A DNA stretch of 64,000 bases from Oceanicola sp. 502str15 (GTDB lineage Bacteria; Pseudomonadota; Alphaproteobacteria; Rhodobacterales; Rhodobacteraceae): positions 1,860,001 through 1,924,000 of the forward strand of contig NZ_WYDQ01000001.1 in NCBI RefSeq assembly GCF_024105635.1, in the 5' to 3' direction. Positions 1 through 8,684 of this stretch are shown here, one piece after another; positions within the stretch are counted from its first letter, which is position 1, and each line of letters starts with the position of its first letter. A program made the translations under genes and the position numbers. The notes under the pieces were generated by a model. The model was not told the origin of the DNA, did no database searches, and was given only the letters and a program-made list of their open reading frames with translations.

Positions 1-10
1 CTTCGATCAT
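1..10 (-). CDS. Start of a divergent gene, cut by the window edge
   Basis: Reading leftwards, ATG at 10-8 is followed by codons for Ile and Glu before the window ends. It is preceded at 25-18 by AGGGAGGA, a strong ribosome binding site at seven-base spacing. No product can be named from three codons. Its position head-to-head with paaG makes another phenylacetate gene (for example paaZ or the paaABCDE epoxidase operon) likely, but that is inference from usual gene order. Confidence 0.5.
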
Positions 11-45
11 GCTGAGATCCTCCCTGTTGCGAGAATTAATTGACC

Positions 46-57
46 AACCGGACGGTT
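46..57. promoter_or_regulatory. Candidate TetR/PaaR operator between divergent paa genes
   Basis: AACCG-GA-CGGTT is a perfect inverted repeat with five-base arms. It lies midway between the divergent start codons at 10 and 90. TetR-type PaaR proteins are known to bind ACC/GGT-rich palindromes in paa promoters, and a TetR gene ends this operon at 2611-3210. The pairing of site and regulator is inferred. Confidence 0.45.
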
Positions 58-89
58 TATGCAAACGATTCCGCAGGGAGGACCACGAA

Positions 90-872
90 ATGAGCGAAAC
101 GATAGGCGTCGAGTCGCATGGCGGCTGGGTGGAGATCACCCTGAACCGGCCGGAAAAACTCAACAGTTTCAACGAGGAGATGCATCTGGCGCTGCGGGCG
201 GCGCTGGACGGCGCTGCAAGCGCCCGCGCGGTGCTGCTCACCGGCGCAGGCCGCGGATTTTGCGCCGGGCAGGACCTGGGAGACCGCGACCCTGCCAAGA
301 TGGAGGGCACGCCCGACCTCTCGCAAACCCTCACCAACTTCTACAACCCGCTGGTCCGCCAGATCCGCGCCCTGCCCTGCCCGGTCATCTGCGCCGTCAA
401 CGGCGTGGCCGCCGGAGCCGGGGCCAATGTGGCGCTGGCCTGCGACATCGTGCTGGCCGCCCACTCCGCCAAGTTCATCCAGAGCTTCGGCAAGATCGGC
501 CTCGTGCCCGATTCCGGCGGCACGTGGTCCCTGCCCCATCTCGTCGGCATGGCCCGCGCCAAGGCCCTCGCCCTCACCGCCGAGCCGCTGCCCGCCGAAA
601 CAGCGGCTGACTGGGGCTTGATCTGGAAAGCCCTGCCCGATGACGCCCTCATGTCCGAGGCCCGCGCCCTTGCCGAAAAGCTCAGCCGGGGGCCCACCCA
701 CGGGCTGGGGCAGATCAAGCAGGCGCTCCACGCCGCCACTTCCAACACGATGGACGAGCAGCTCGACCTTGAGGCGCAAACCCAGAAGCTCTGCGGCGCC
801 CACCCGGATTATGCCGAGGGCGTCGCCGCCTTCCTCGGCAAACGCGCGCCCAACTTCGGGGCCAAGGGATGA
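90..872 (+). CDS. paaG: 2-(1,2-epoxy-1,2-dihydrophenyl)acetyl-CoA isomerase PaaG (enoyl-CoA hydratase family)
   Basis: This 260-residue crotonase-fold enzyme isomerises ring-1,2-epoxyphenylacetyl-CoA to the oxepin form in aerobic phenylacetate degradation. ATG at 90 is chosen because GGGAGG lies eight bases upstream and the product then starts at the normal family N-terminus; an open frame from position 9 would cross the promoter. The oxyanion-hole segment GRGFCAGQDL and the motif GLVPDSGGTW with the family's conserved Asp are visible. It overlaps paaI by four bases (ATGA), and paaK follows, which supports the pathway assignment. A different enoyl-CoA hydratase of the same pathway (PaaF) is possible but the PDSGG motif favours PaaG. 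Confidence 0.87.
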   Translation: MSETIGVESHGGWVEITLNRPEKLNSFNEEMHLALRAALDGAASARAVLLTGAGRGFCAGQDLGDRDPAKMEGTPDLSQTLTNFYNPLVRQIRALPCPVICAVNGVAAGAGANVALACDIVLAAHSAKFIQSFGKIGLVPDSGGTWSLPHLVGMARAKALALTAEPLPAETAADWGLIWKALPDDALMSEARALAEKLSRGPTHGLGQIKQALHAATSNTMDEQLDLEAQTQKLCGAHPDYAEGVAAFLGKRAPNFGAKG

Positions 873-1306
873 CCCCGCAGGAGCGCGCCGCCCGCTCTGC
901 CAAGGCGATGTGGGCGCAGGATGCCGCCTCCAAATGGCTCGGCATGGAGCTGGGCGAGGTGGGCGAAGGCTCCGCGCGCCTGAGCCTCACCGTGGAGCCG
1001 CACCATTGCAACGGGCACGGCATCTGCCACGGCGGGGTGATCTTCGCGCTGGCCGATTCTGCCTTCGCCTTCGCCTGCAACAGCCGCAACCAGTCCACCG
1101 TGGCCCAGCAGAACCAGATCACCTATCTCGCGCCGGGTCGCCTTGGCGAAACCCTCACGGCGCAGGCGAATGAGACCTCCCTGCAAGGCCGCACCGGGCT
1201 GACCGATGTGACCGTAACGGGCGACGATGGCCGCGTGATCGCCCAGTTCCGCGGCCTCTCCCGCGCCATCCCCGGCAGCCTCTTCGACGAAGGGACAGAG
1301 CAATGA
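869..1306 (+). CDS. paaI: Hydroxyphenylacetyl-CoA thioesterase PaaI
   Basis: This 145-residue single hot-dog-fold thioesterase hydrolyses dead-end CoA thioesters of the phenylacetate pathway and so frees CoA. The segment HCNGHGICHGGVIFALAD (about residues 46-63) holds the PaaI signature: Asn48, the HGG turn and the catalytic Asp63 in the hot-dog helix. The start overlaps the paaG stop (ATGA), and the stop overlaps the paaK start in the same way, so the three genes are probably translationally coupled. Length is typical of the family. Confidence 0.9.
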   Translation: MTPQERAARSAKAMWAQDAASKWLGMELGEVGEGSARLSLTVEPHHCNGHGICHGGVIFALADSAFAFACNSRNQSTVAQQNQITYLAPGRLGETLTAQANETSLQGRTGLTDVTVTGDDGRVIAQFRGLSRAIPGSLFDEGTEQ

Positions 1307-2607
1307 TCGACCTCACCCCACCCCGCGACACGCTGGAGCCGATCGAGATCGCCTCGCGCGACGAGATCGAGGCACTGCAACTCGAGCGCCTGAAGTGGTC
1401 GCTCGCCCATGCCTATGAAAACGTGCCGTTCTACCGCGCGAAGTTCGAGGCGGCGGGCGTTCACCCCGATGATCTCAAGAGCCTGAAAGACCTCGCCAAG
1501 TTCCCCTTCACGGTCAAATCCGACCTGCGTGACAACTACCCCTTCGGCCTCTTCGCCGTGCCGCGGGAGCGCATCAACCGCCTGCATGCCTCCTCGGGCA
1601 CCACCGGCAAGCCCACGGTCGTCGGCTATACCGCGAAGGACATCGACACATGGGCCGGCCTCGTCGCCCGCTCGATCCGCGCCTCGGGCGGCAAGCCGGG
1701 CGATGTGATCCATGTCGCCTATGGCTACGGGCTGTTTACCGGCGGGCTGGGGGCGCATTACGGCGCCGAGAAGCTGGGCTGCACCGTGGTGCCCGTCTCG
1801 GGCGGGATGACCGAGCGGCAGGTGACGCTGATCGAGGATTTCGGCGCGTCGATCATCATGGTCACCCCCTCCTACATGCTCTCGATCCTCGACCAGTATC
1901 GCGCCGCCGGGCTGGACCCGGCGCAAAGCCCGCTGAAGGTGGGGATCTTCGGGGCAGAGCCATGGACCAACGCGATGCGGCAGGAAATTGAACAGGCGTT
2001 CAACATGCATGCGGTTGATATCTATGGGCTATCGGAGGTGATGGGCCCCGGCGTGGCGAACGAGTGTGTAGAAACCAAGGACGGGCTGCACATCTGGGAA
2101 GATCACTTCTTCCCCGAGATCATCAACCCCGAAACCGGCGCGCCGGTGGAAGATGGCCAGCTGGGAGAGCTGGTGTTCACCACGCTGACCAAGGAGGGGA
2201 TGCCGATCATCCGCTACCGCACCCGCGACCTCACCCGCCTGCTGCCCGGCACCGCCCGCTCGATGCGGCGGATGGAGAAGGTGACCGGGCGCAGCGATGA
2301 CATGATCATCCTGCGCGGGGTCAACGTGTTTCCCACCCAGATCGAGGAGCAATTGCTGAAATGCCGGGGCCTCGCGCCGCATTTCCAGATCGAGCTGACC
2401 CGCGCGGGGCGGATGGATGCGCTGACCGTGCATTGCGAATGCACCGCCGAGGGCAGCGCGGCGCGGGAGACCTCCGCCAAGGAGCTGGCGCATCACATCA
2501 AGTCGGTCGTCGGCATCACCGCGCGGATCGAGGTGCATGACCCCGAGGGGGTTGCCCGCTCGCAGGGCAAGGCGCAAAGGGTGGTCGACAACCGCCCGAA
2601 GGAATAG
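1303..2607 (+). CDS. paaK: Phenylacetate-CoA ligase PaaK
   Basis: This 434-residue AMP-forming ligase activates phenylacetate to phenylacetyl-CoA, the entry step of the pathway. The P-loop-like adenylation motif SSGTTGKPTVVGY lies at about residues 97-109, the YGLSE motif follows mid-protein, and the C-terminal lid domain begins near GRSDDMIILRGVNVFP. The length matches bacterial PaaK (about 430-440). It is coupled to paaI by a four-base overlap and is followed after three bases by a TetR regulator. The first 89 bases of the window hold the likely promoter for the whole cluster. Confidence 0.93.
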   Translation: MIDLTPPRDTLEPIEIASRDEIEALQLERLKWSLAHAYENVPFYRAKFEAAGVHPDDLKSLKDLAKFPFTVKSDLRDNYPFGLFAVPRERINRLHASSGTTGKPTVVGYTAKDIDTWAGLVARSIRASGGKPGDVIHVAYGYGLFTGGLGAHYGAEKLGCTVVPVSGGMTERQVTLIEDFGASIIMVTPSYMLSILDQYRAAGLDPAQSPLKVGIFGAEPWTNAMRQEIEQAFNMHAVDIYGLSEVMGPGVANECVETKDGLHIWEDHFFPEIINPETGAPVEDGQLGELVFTTLTKEGMPIIRYRTRDLTRLLPGTARSMRRMEKVTGRSDDMIILRGVNVFPTQIEEQLLKCRGLAPHFQIELTRAGRMDALTVHCECTAEGSAARETSAKELAHHIKSVVGITARIEVHDPEGVARSQGKAQRVVDNRPKE

Positions 2608-2610
2608 GCC

Positions 2611-3210
2611 ATGGCCCGCCCGATTGCCGCAGATCACGAGGAAAAGCGCCGCGACATCCTGCTCACGGCGGCGCGGGTCTTTGCGACAAGCGGCTATGAC
2701 CGGGCCTCCATGGCCGAGGTGGCGCGGGCCTGCGGCGTGTCCAAGGCGCTGATCTATCACTATTATTCCAGCAAGGAGGCGCTGCTTTTCGATATTCTCG
2801 ACGTGCACCTGAAGCGCCTGCGCGACCGCATCCGCGCGGTGGAGGCCGAAGAGGCCGAGGCCCGGCCCCGGCTGGTGGCGATGCTGCGTGTCATCCTGCG
2901 CGATTACGAGGGCGCCGACCACAAGCACCAGCTCCAGATGAGCGCGCTTTCCACCCTGCCCGAAGAGAGCCAGGCAGTGCTGAAGGACTACCAGCGCGAC
3001 ATGGTGCGCCGGGTCTCGGCGGCGCTGGCGGCGCTGGCCCCGCCGGAGCTGGCGGCAAGCAAGGCGCGGATGCGCGATGTCACCATGTCGGTATTCGGGA
3101 TGCTCAACTGGTTTCACATGTGGCAGCCGAGGGCGACGCCCACAGAGCGCGATGATTACGCGGCGCTGGTCGCCGGGCTGGCGCTCGACGGGCTGGCCGG
3201 GGTCAGTTGA
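2611..3210 (+). CDS. TetR/AcrR family transcriptional regulator (PaaR-like)
   Basis: The 199-residue protein has an N-terminal TetR helix-turn-helix (about residues 14-58; ASMAEVARACGVSKALIYHYYSS is cut here to its core VARACGVSKALIYHYY) and an all-helical ligand domain. It sits three bases after paaK at the end of the paa operon, so it is probably the local repressor responding to phenylacetyl-CoA, acting on the palindrome at 46-57. Its last eight bases overlap the 3' end of the convergent FG-GAP gene. The ligand is inferred from context only. Confidence 0.85.
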   Translation: MARPIAADHEEKRRDILLTAARVFATSGYDRASMAEVARACGVSKALIYHYYSSKEALLFDILDVHLKRLRDRIRAVEAEEAEARPRLVAMLRVILRDYEGADHKHQLQMSALSTLPEESQAVLKDYQRDMVRRVSAALAALAPPELAASKARMRDVTMSVFGMLNWFHMWQPRATPTERDDYAALVAGLALDGLAGVS

Positions 3211-4717
3211 CCCAGAAGAGAACGCCCGGATAGGCCACCCGGTAGCTCTGGCCCGCCTGCACCTGCACCCAGGGACCAACCGTCCCGTCCGGCCAGATCA
3301 CCCGCGCCTCAGCCTCTTCCGCCTCGCCCAACCCGAAATGCAGCGGCATCAGCTGCGCCCCGGCATGACCACCGCCGATGGTGCGCTCCTGCGCCTCGGT
3401 CCGGCCACCGGCCCGCACCTCGACCCAGGCGCCCACGGCATCGCGGTTGGCCCCGTCCTGCAACGGCTGCACGGCCAGCCAGTGGCCGGTGCCTTCGGTA
3501 ACATTCCGGTAAACCTCCATCGGCGCGCGGCGGTTGACCACCACCAGATCGAGCCGCCCGTCGCCGTCGAGATCGGCCAGCGCCGCGCCACGGGACCGCG
3601 CCCCCGAGGCCACCCCGGCCTGCGCCGCCGCCTCGTGAAACACGCCCTCGGCATCCTGCATCAGCAGGTTGTTGGGATCATCCATCGCCATGCCCGGCAT
3701 CTGATCGACATTGCCCTTGGCGATGAACAGATCGGCCAGGCCATCGTTGTCGACATCGCCAAACTCCGCGTGCCATCCCGTGCTCGGTCGGCCATCCTCA
3801 CCGGTATGCGGCTTGGTCGCCGTGGCACCACGCTCCCAGGGCGCCCGCACGTAGCCGCTCCCGTCCCATTCCATCAGCACCTGGTCGCCCATCGAGGTCA
3901 GCATCACCTCTGGGCGGCCATCGCCGGTGAGGTCGCGGCTGGCGATGCCCATGCCCCAGATCGAGACCGGCTCGAAGCCCTCTGCCTCGGCCAGCAGGCG
4001 CGGGGCGGGGTCGAGCCGCCACATCTGCTCGGTGCCCCCGCTCACGTAGTAGTGCCGGTCGTTGGAGATGCGCAGGTCCTGCTGCCCGCGCCGGGCCCAG
4101 TCGGAGAACAGGATGGAGAGGGCGCAGAAGCCCGGCTCCAGCGTGGTGACGGGGCCATAGCCCTCGGGGCCGGGGCGGTAGAGGTGGTTCACGTCGCAGG
4201 CCTCGAAGGGGCCGTCGGGGTTGTCGCGGTCGACATAATTGCCGAAGGCGAGCGTGGGCCAGCTTTGCCCCGCCTCCCATGTGGCCGAGAAGGCGGTGCT
4301 CCAGCGCGTCCCGCCGTCAAAGCCCCAATCGGCGGGCTCGAAGCCACAGTTGCCGGTGCCGCGAAGCAGGATGTTTTCGCCCACGCGGGTGAGCACGAGG
4401 TCGCTCTGCCCGTCGCTGTCGATATCCACCGGGAAGGCGCCGGAGACATGGGTGTATTCGGGGAAGGCGCCGGGGCGGAACGCCATGGCGCCGCCGTTCA
4501 GCAGCAGCGTGGCCGGGGCCTCGCCGCCTGCCGCGACGATCTCGGGCAAGCCGTCGCCCGAGCAGTCGAACACCGCCACGCCACCGCCGACAAAATGCTC
4601 CCAGCCACCGGCATAGATGTGCTCCACCGGCAGCTCCACCGGCACAAAGCGCGGCTCGGCCAGGGCCGGCACGGCAAGGAGGGCGAGCAGCCCGGCCGTG
4701 AACGCGCGCACCGTCAC
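3203..4717 (-). CDS. CRTAC1-family secreted FG-GAP/VCBS repeat protein with ASPIC/UnbV domain
   Basis: The 504-residue protein starts with a clear signal peptide (FTAGLLALLAVPALAEP). Calcium-binding FG-GAP blades follow (DIDSDGQSDLVLT, DLTGDGRPEVMLT, DVDNDGLADLFIA, DLDGDGRLDLVVV), and the C-terminal 90 residues form an ASPIC/UnbV domain (VIWPDGTVGPW). It should fold as an extracytoplasmic beta-propeller; its molecular role is unknown. The GTG start at 4717 overlaps the stop of the upstream ROK gene by four bases (GTGA); upstream in-frame codons lie inside the ROK gene. Coupling to a sugar repressor hints at a carbohydrate-related role, but this is weak. Confidence 0.82.
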   Translation of the reverse strand: MTVRAFTAGLLALLAVPALAEPRFVPVELPVEHIYAGGWEHFVGGGVAVFDCSGDGLPEIVAAGGEAPATLLLNGGAMAFRPGAFPEYTHVSGAFPVDIDSDGQSDLVLTRVGENILLRGTGNCGFEPADWGFDGGTRWSTAFSATWEAGQSWPTLAFGNYVDRDNPDGPFEACDVNHLYRPGPEGYGPVTTLEPGFCALSILFSDWARRGQQDLRISNDRHYYVSGGTEQMWRLDPAPRLLAEAEGFEPVSIWGMGIASRDLTGDGRPEVMLTSMGDQVLMEWDGSGYVRAPWERGATATKPHTGEDGRPSTGWHAEFGDVDNDGLADLFIAKGNVDQMPGMAMDDPNNLLMQDAEGVFHEAAAQAGVASGARSRGAALADLDGDGRLDLVVVNRRAPMEVYRNVTEGTGHWLAVQPLQDGANRDAVGAWVEVRAGGRTEAQERTIGGGHAGAQLMPLHFGLGEAEEAEARVIWPDGTVGPWVQVQAGQSYRVAYPGVLFWVN

Positions 4718-5985
4718 GCCGCGTCCCGCCCCGCAAGCTTTTGCGCGGCAATGTCCAGCGCCAGCGCCGCCGCGCCCCTTGCCCAGACCAGATCGCCCCA
4801 TGTGTTCACCGCCACATCCGGCGGCCGGCGGCCCCGGCCCACGATCAGCTCTCCCATCTCGCGCATCACCTCCTCGGCGTAGAGGTATTGGTACTGCATC
4901 CGCTCGCCCGAGAGGATCACCAGCGAGGGGTCGAACAGGTTGATCACATTGGCAAGCCCCGCCGCCATGTAGCGACCCGCCCGGCGGAAGATGTTGCGCG
5001 CGCCCTCGTTGCCCGCCTTGGCGCGGTCGTGCAGGCTTTCGAGCACCATCTGGGGCGAGAGTTGCAGGTGGCTTCCCAGTTCCAGCGCGGTATGGGCCTC
5101 GCGCACCAGCGCATAGTCAGAGGTATAGGCCTCAAGGCAGCCGCGCTGGCCACAGCGACAGAGCGCCCCGTCGAGCTGCACCTTGGTGTGGCCCAGTTCC
5201 AGCGCCAGCGAATGCGCCCCGCGATAGAGGCTCTGGCCCAGCACCAGCCCCATGCCCACCCCCTGCTCGATGGAAACCACCGCAAAGTCACGCGCCATCC
5301 GGCCGCGGCCGAACCACAGTTCGGCGAGGGTGAGCAGGTTGGTGTCATTGTCGATCCAGGCCGGGATGCCGAGCCGCTCGGTGAGGCGGTGTGCGAGGGC
5401 CACGTCCTCGCCCTCCAGCACCGACGACCACAGCACGCGGCCCTCGGGGTGGTCGACCAGCCCGGGCAGGCCCGCGCCGAGGGCGATCACCTGATCCCGC
5501 GTGACCCCGGCGCGCGCGGTCACGTCATCGACGAGGCGCGCGGCCTCTTCGAGCACCGCCTTCAGCGAGCGGGCATGGGCACTGCGCGGCAGGGTGGAAG
5601 AGGCCAGCGTGGTGCCGGTCATGTCGGTCAGAACGGCGGTGTGCTTGAACTCGGCCAGCTTGATGCCGATGACATAGCCCGCGCCTCCCCGCACCCTCAG
5701 CGCCACCGGGGGGCGGCCGCGTGCGCCGGGGCGGGCCGTGCCCTCGACCTCTTCGACCAGCGCGGCGGCGAGCAGCTCCGACACCACCGCCGTCACCGTG
5801 GCCGGGCTGACATCGAGCACGCGGGCCAGGTCGACCCGGGCGATCTGCCCGGCACTGCGGATGCGCTCATAGGCCAGCTGGCGCAGCGGGCCGGCAAGCT
5901 CGCCACCTCCGGCCATGCGGATCGGGCCGCAGCCCGCAAGCTGCACCGTCTCCTCAGCCTCCCTATCCGAAAGATCGAGCTGCAT
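4714..5985 (-). CDS. xylR: ROK-family repressor of the xylose operon (XylR-like)
   Basis: The 423-residue protein has an N-terminal winged helix-turn-helix (about residues 30-95, core VDLARVLDVSPATVTAVVSEL) followed by a ROK sugar-kinase-like domain. The zinc-binding ROK signature CRCGQRGCLEAY lies near residue 280. It diverges from xylF, as XylR repressors of this type usually do, so it probably represses the operon until xylose binds. ATG at 5985 sits seven bases from the palindrome AACTT-ATC-AAGTT, so it may also repress itself. A weak AAG-type ribosome site precedes it. The ligand is inferred from the adjacent genes. Confidence 0.87.
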   Translation of the reverse strand: MQLDLSDREAEETVQLAGCGPIRMAGGGELAGPLRQLAYERIRSAGQIARVDLARVLDVSPATVTAVVSELLAAALVEEVEGTARPGARGRPPVALRVRGGAGYVIGIKLAEFKHTAVLTDMTGTTLASSTLPRSAHARSLKAVLEEAARLVDDVTARAGVTRDQVIALGAGLPGLVDHPEGRVLWSSVLEGEDVALAHRLTERLGIPAWIDNDTNLLTLAELWFGRGRMARDFAVVSIEQGVGMGLVLGQSLYRGAHSLALELGHTKVQLDGALCRCGQRGCLEAYTSDYALVREAHTALELGSHLQLSPQMVLESLHDRAKAGNEGARNIFRRAGRYMAAGLANVINLFDPSLVILSGERMQYQYLYAEEVMREMGELIVGRGRRPPDVAVNTWGDLVWARGAAALALDIAAQKLAGRDAA

Positions 5986-5991
5986 TGCTTC

Positions 5992-6004
5992 AACTTATCA
6001 AGTT
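5992..6004. promoter_or_regulatory. Candidate ROK (XylR) operator next to xylR
   Basis: AACTT-ATC-AAGTT is a perfect inverted repeat with five-base arms in an AT-rich patch just upstream of the xylR start. It lies in the 237-base xylR-xylF intergenic region, where a shared operator is expected. No binding data exist for it. Confidence 0.4.
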
Positions 6005-6120
6005 AATGTTCACTCCCTGCCAATGATCTAGCCACATGACCGGGCCGTTGCGCAAGGATTTAATCCGTTATCAACTGGTTACCCCCCGAGCGACCACGAA
6101 TGTCCCAACATTTATTTTGA

Positions 6121-6138
6121 CAACCAAATGAAAGGTTG
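6121..6138. promoter_or_regulatory. Inverted repeat upstream of xylF
   Basis: CAACC and GGTTG arms are separated by eight A-rich bases. The repeat lies about 85 bases upstream of the xylF start, where it could be a second operator or a structured leader of the xyl mRNA. Function is not known. Confidence 0.3.
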
Positions 6139-6222
6139 CCACTCTCGACCCTGCCCGAACGAAAGAGTCGGGTGCCCAGCTGCGCCTCCGGGCAGGCCGG
6201 GCTGGACCTTTGGGAGGACATC

Positions 6223-7254
6223 ATGAAAAAGACCTTTCTCGCCGCCGCGATGGCATCGGCGGCCTTCACCACATCTGCACTTGCCGAAAGCCACGGTGTT
6301 ACCGTTGGCGTAAGCTGGTCGAACTTCCAGGAAGAGCGCTGGAAAACCGACGAAGCCGCCATCAAGGCCGCGCTCGAAGCCGCTGGCGCCACCTATATTT
6401 CGGCTGATGCGCAGGCCTCTGCCGCCAAGCAGCTCACCGACGTCGAGTCGCTCATCACCCAAGGCGCCGATGCGCTGATCATCCTGGCGATGGACAAGGA
6501 CGCCATCGGCCCGGCGATCGACGCCGCGGACGCCGAAGGCATCCCGGTGGTCGGCTACGACCGCCTGATCGAAGATGACCGCACCTTCTACATCACCTTC
6601 GACAACAAGGGTGTGGGCTCGATCATCGCGCAGGAAGTCACCGCCGCGCAGCCCGAGGGCAACATCGCCATCATCAAGGGCGACAAGGGCGACCCCAACG
6701 CGCTCTTCCTGCTCGAAGGCATGATGGAAGTGATCGGCGCCGACGTCGAATCCGGCAAGATCACGATCGCCTGCGAGAGCTTCACCGACGGCTGGAAGCC
6801 CGACAACGCCCAGAAGAACATGGAGCAGTGCCTCACCTCCACCGGCAACGACATCGACGCCGTGCTGGCCGAGAATGACGGCATGGCCGGTGGCGTGATC
6901 GCCGCTCTGGCCGCTCAGGGCCTCGACGGTATCCCGGTCGGCGGGCAGGACGGCGATCTTGCCGCCATCAACCGCGTCGCACGCGGCACCCAGACCGTGT
7001 CGGTCTGGAAAGACAGCCGCCAGCTCGGCAAGGCCGCGGCCGATATCGCCGTGGCTCTGGCCGGTGGCTCCGCCATGGGCGACGTCGAGGGTGCCGAAAT
7101 GTGGTCCGGCGGTGAGAAGGGTGTCGAAATGAGCGCAATCTTCCTCGCGCCGACCCCGATCACCAAGGACAACATCGGTGACGCCATCGAGGCCGGCCAC
7201 ATCTCCAAGGAGCAGGCCTGCGAAGGCGCGATGGACGGCGTGAACGGCTGCTGA
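6223..7254 (+). CDS. xylF: D-xylose ABC transporter, periplasmic binding protein XylF
   Basis: The 343-residue protein has a signal peptide (MKKTFLAAAMASAAFTTSALA) and a type I periplasmic sugar-binding fold (pfam Peripla_BP_4 type). Features include GVSWSNFQEERWKTDEA, INTS-like repeats of the form VLAENDGMAGGVIAAL, and VGGQDGDLAAINRVARG, all typical of XylF. ATG at 6223 follows GGGAGGACATC. It is the first gene of a five-gene operon with its cognate permease, ATPase, xylulokinase and xylose isomerase, which fixes the substrate as xylose. The usual intercistronic gap of 89 bases before xylH may limit readthrough so that the binding protein is made in excess. Confidence 0.93.
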   Translation: MKKTFLAAAMASAAFTTSALAESHGVTVGVSWSNFQEERWKTDEAAIKAALEAAGATYISADAQASAAKQLTDVESLITQGADALIILAMDKDAIGPAIDAADAEGIPVVGYDRLIEDDRTFYITFDNKGVGSIIAQEVTAAQPEGNIAIIKGDKGDPNALFLLEGMMEVIGADVESGKITIACESFTDGWKPDNAQKNMEQCLTSTGNDIDAVLAENDGMAGGVIAALAAQGLDGIPVGGQDGDLAAINRVARGTQTVSVWKDSRQLGKAAADIAVALAGGSAMGDVEGAEMWSGGEKGVEMSAIFLAPTPITKDNIGDAIEAGHISKEQACEGAMDGVNGC

Positions 7255-7343
7255 GGCCCACGCGATAACAATCGCCCCGGCACCCATTGCGGCGCCGGGG
7301 CACCCCGCCCGGCAACGGGCACCGCCTTTTTGGGGAGGAAGGC

Positions 7344-8684
7344 ATGAGCAGCCAGACCACCGACATTCCGGCCGAGAACGATCCGGCCAACCAGCCACAT
7401 CACACCAGCACCGGCCTGCGCGGCTTTCTCGACGCCACCGAGCTCGACACCCGCCTTCTGGGCATGGTCGGCGCCCTGGCTCTGATCTGGGTCGGCTTTC
7501 ACCTCTACGGCGCGCTGGTCAACGGCTTCGGCGCCTTCCTCACCCCCCGCAACCTCTGGAACCTCTCGGTCCAGACCTCTTCCATCGGGATCATGGCCTG
7601 CGGCATGGTGCTGGTCATCATCACCCGCCACATCGACCTCTCGGTCGGCTCGATCCTCGGCTTCTGCGCCATCACCATGGGCGTGATCCAGGTCGATGTG
7701 CTGCCCGCGTGGCTCGGCCTCGGGCACCCGATGATCTGGGTCATCGCCGCGCTCTGCGGCATCGCGCTTGGCGCGGGCATCGGCAGCCTCCATGGCGTGC
7801 TCATCGCCTACGGCAAGATCCCCGCCTTCATCGTCACCCTCGGCGGGCTGCTGGTGTGGCGCGGCGCCGCCTTCCTCGTGGCGCGGGGCGAAACCATCTC
7901 GCCGGTGGATGCCACCTTCACCCTGCTCGGCGGCGGCCCCTATGGCTCTGTCGGCGCGGTCGGAAGCTGGATCGTCGGCGCACTCGCCTGCGCCGCCATC
8001 GTCGGGCTGCTGCTCTGGGGCCGCCGCCAGCGCCGCAAGTTCCACTCGCCGCTGCGCCCGGTCTGGGCCGAATGCGTGCTCGGCGCGCTCGGCTGCGGCC
8101 TCGTCATCGGCGCGGTGCTGCTGGTCAACGCCTACCCCTGGCCGCGCGGCATCGTGCGCCGCTACGCCGAGGCCGAGGGCCTCACCGTGCCCGAAGGCGG
8201 CCTCTTCATCTCGCACGGCTTCGCCATCCCGGTGCTGATCCTGCTCGCCGTCGCCATCGTCATGACCATCCTGATGAACATGACCCGCTTCGGGCGCTAC
8301 GTGTATGCTATCGGCGGCAACCCCGAGGCGGCAGAGCTGGCCGGTATCAACTCGCGCCTGATGACGGTGAAGATCTTCGCCATCATGGGCGGCCTTGCGG
8401 GCCTGTCGGCGGTTGTCGCTTCGGCCCGCCTCAACTCGGCGACCAACTCGCTCGGCACGCTCGACGAACTTTACGTCATCGCCTCCGCCGTCATCGGCGG
8501 CACCTCGCTCGCGGGCGGCGTCGGCACCATCTACGGCGCCATCCTCGGCGCGCTGGTGATGCAGAGCCTGCAAACCGGCATGGTCCTGATCGGCTTCGAC
8601 GCCGCGATCCAGCAGGTCGTCGTCGGCTCGGTGCTGGTGCTGGCCGTGTTCCTCGACATTCTCTACCGCGGGAGAGCCAAATGA
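7344..8684 (+). CDS. xylH: Xylose ABC transporter permease XylH
   Basis: The 446-residue polytopic membrane protein belongs to the ribose/xylose BPD_transp_2 permease family. Long hydrophobic helices alternate with the conserved GALVMQSLQTGMVLIGF segment near the C-terminus and VIGGTSLAGGVGTIYGA, a family signature. At about 446 residues it is longer than RbsC and matches XylH, with an extra central loop rich in Arg and Trp near residues 230-270. ATG at 7344 follows GGGGAGGAAGGC. It overlaps xylG by four bases. Confidence 0.92.
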   Translation: MSSQTTDIPAENDPANQPHHTSTGLRGFLDATELDTRLLGMVGALALIWVGFHLYGALVNGFGAFLTPRNLWNLSVQTSSIGIMACGMVLVIITRHIDLSVGSILGFCAITMGVIQVDVLPAWLGLGHPMIWVIAALCGIALGAGIGSLHGVLIAYGKIPAFIVTLGGLLVWRGAAFLVARGETISPVDATFTLLGGGPYGSVGAVGSWIVGALACAAIVGLLLWGRRQRRKFHSPLRPVWAECVLGALGCGLVIGAVLLVNAYPWPRGIVRRYAEAEGLTVPEGGLFISHGFAIPVLILLAVAIVMTILMNMTRFGRYVYAIGGNPEAAELAGINSRLMTVKIFAIMGGLAGLSAVVASARLNSATNSLGTLDELYVIASAVIGGTSLAGGVGTIYGAILGALVMQSLQTGMVLIGFDAAIQQVVVGSVLVLAVFLDILYRGRAK

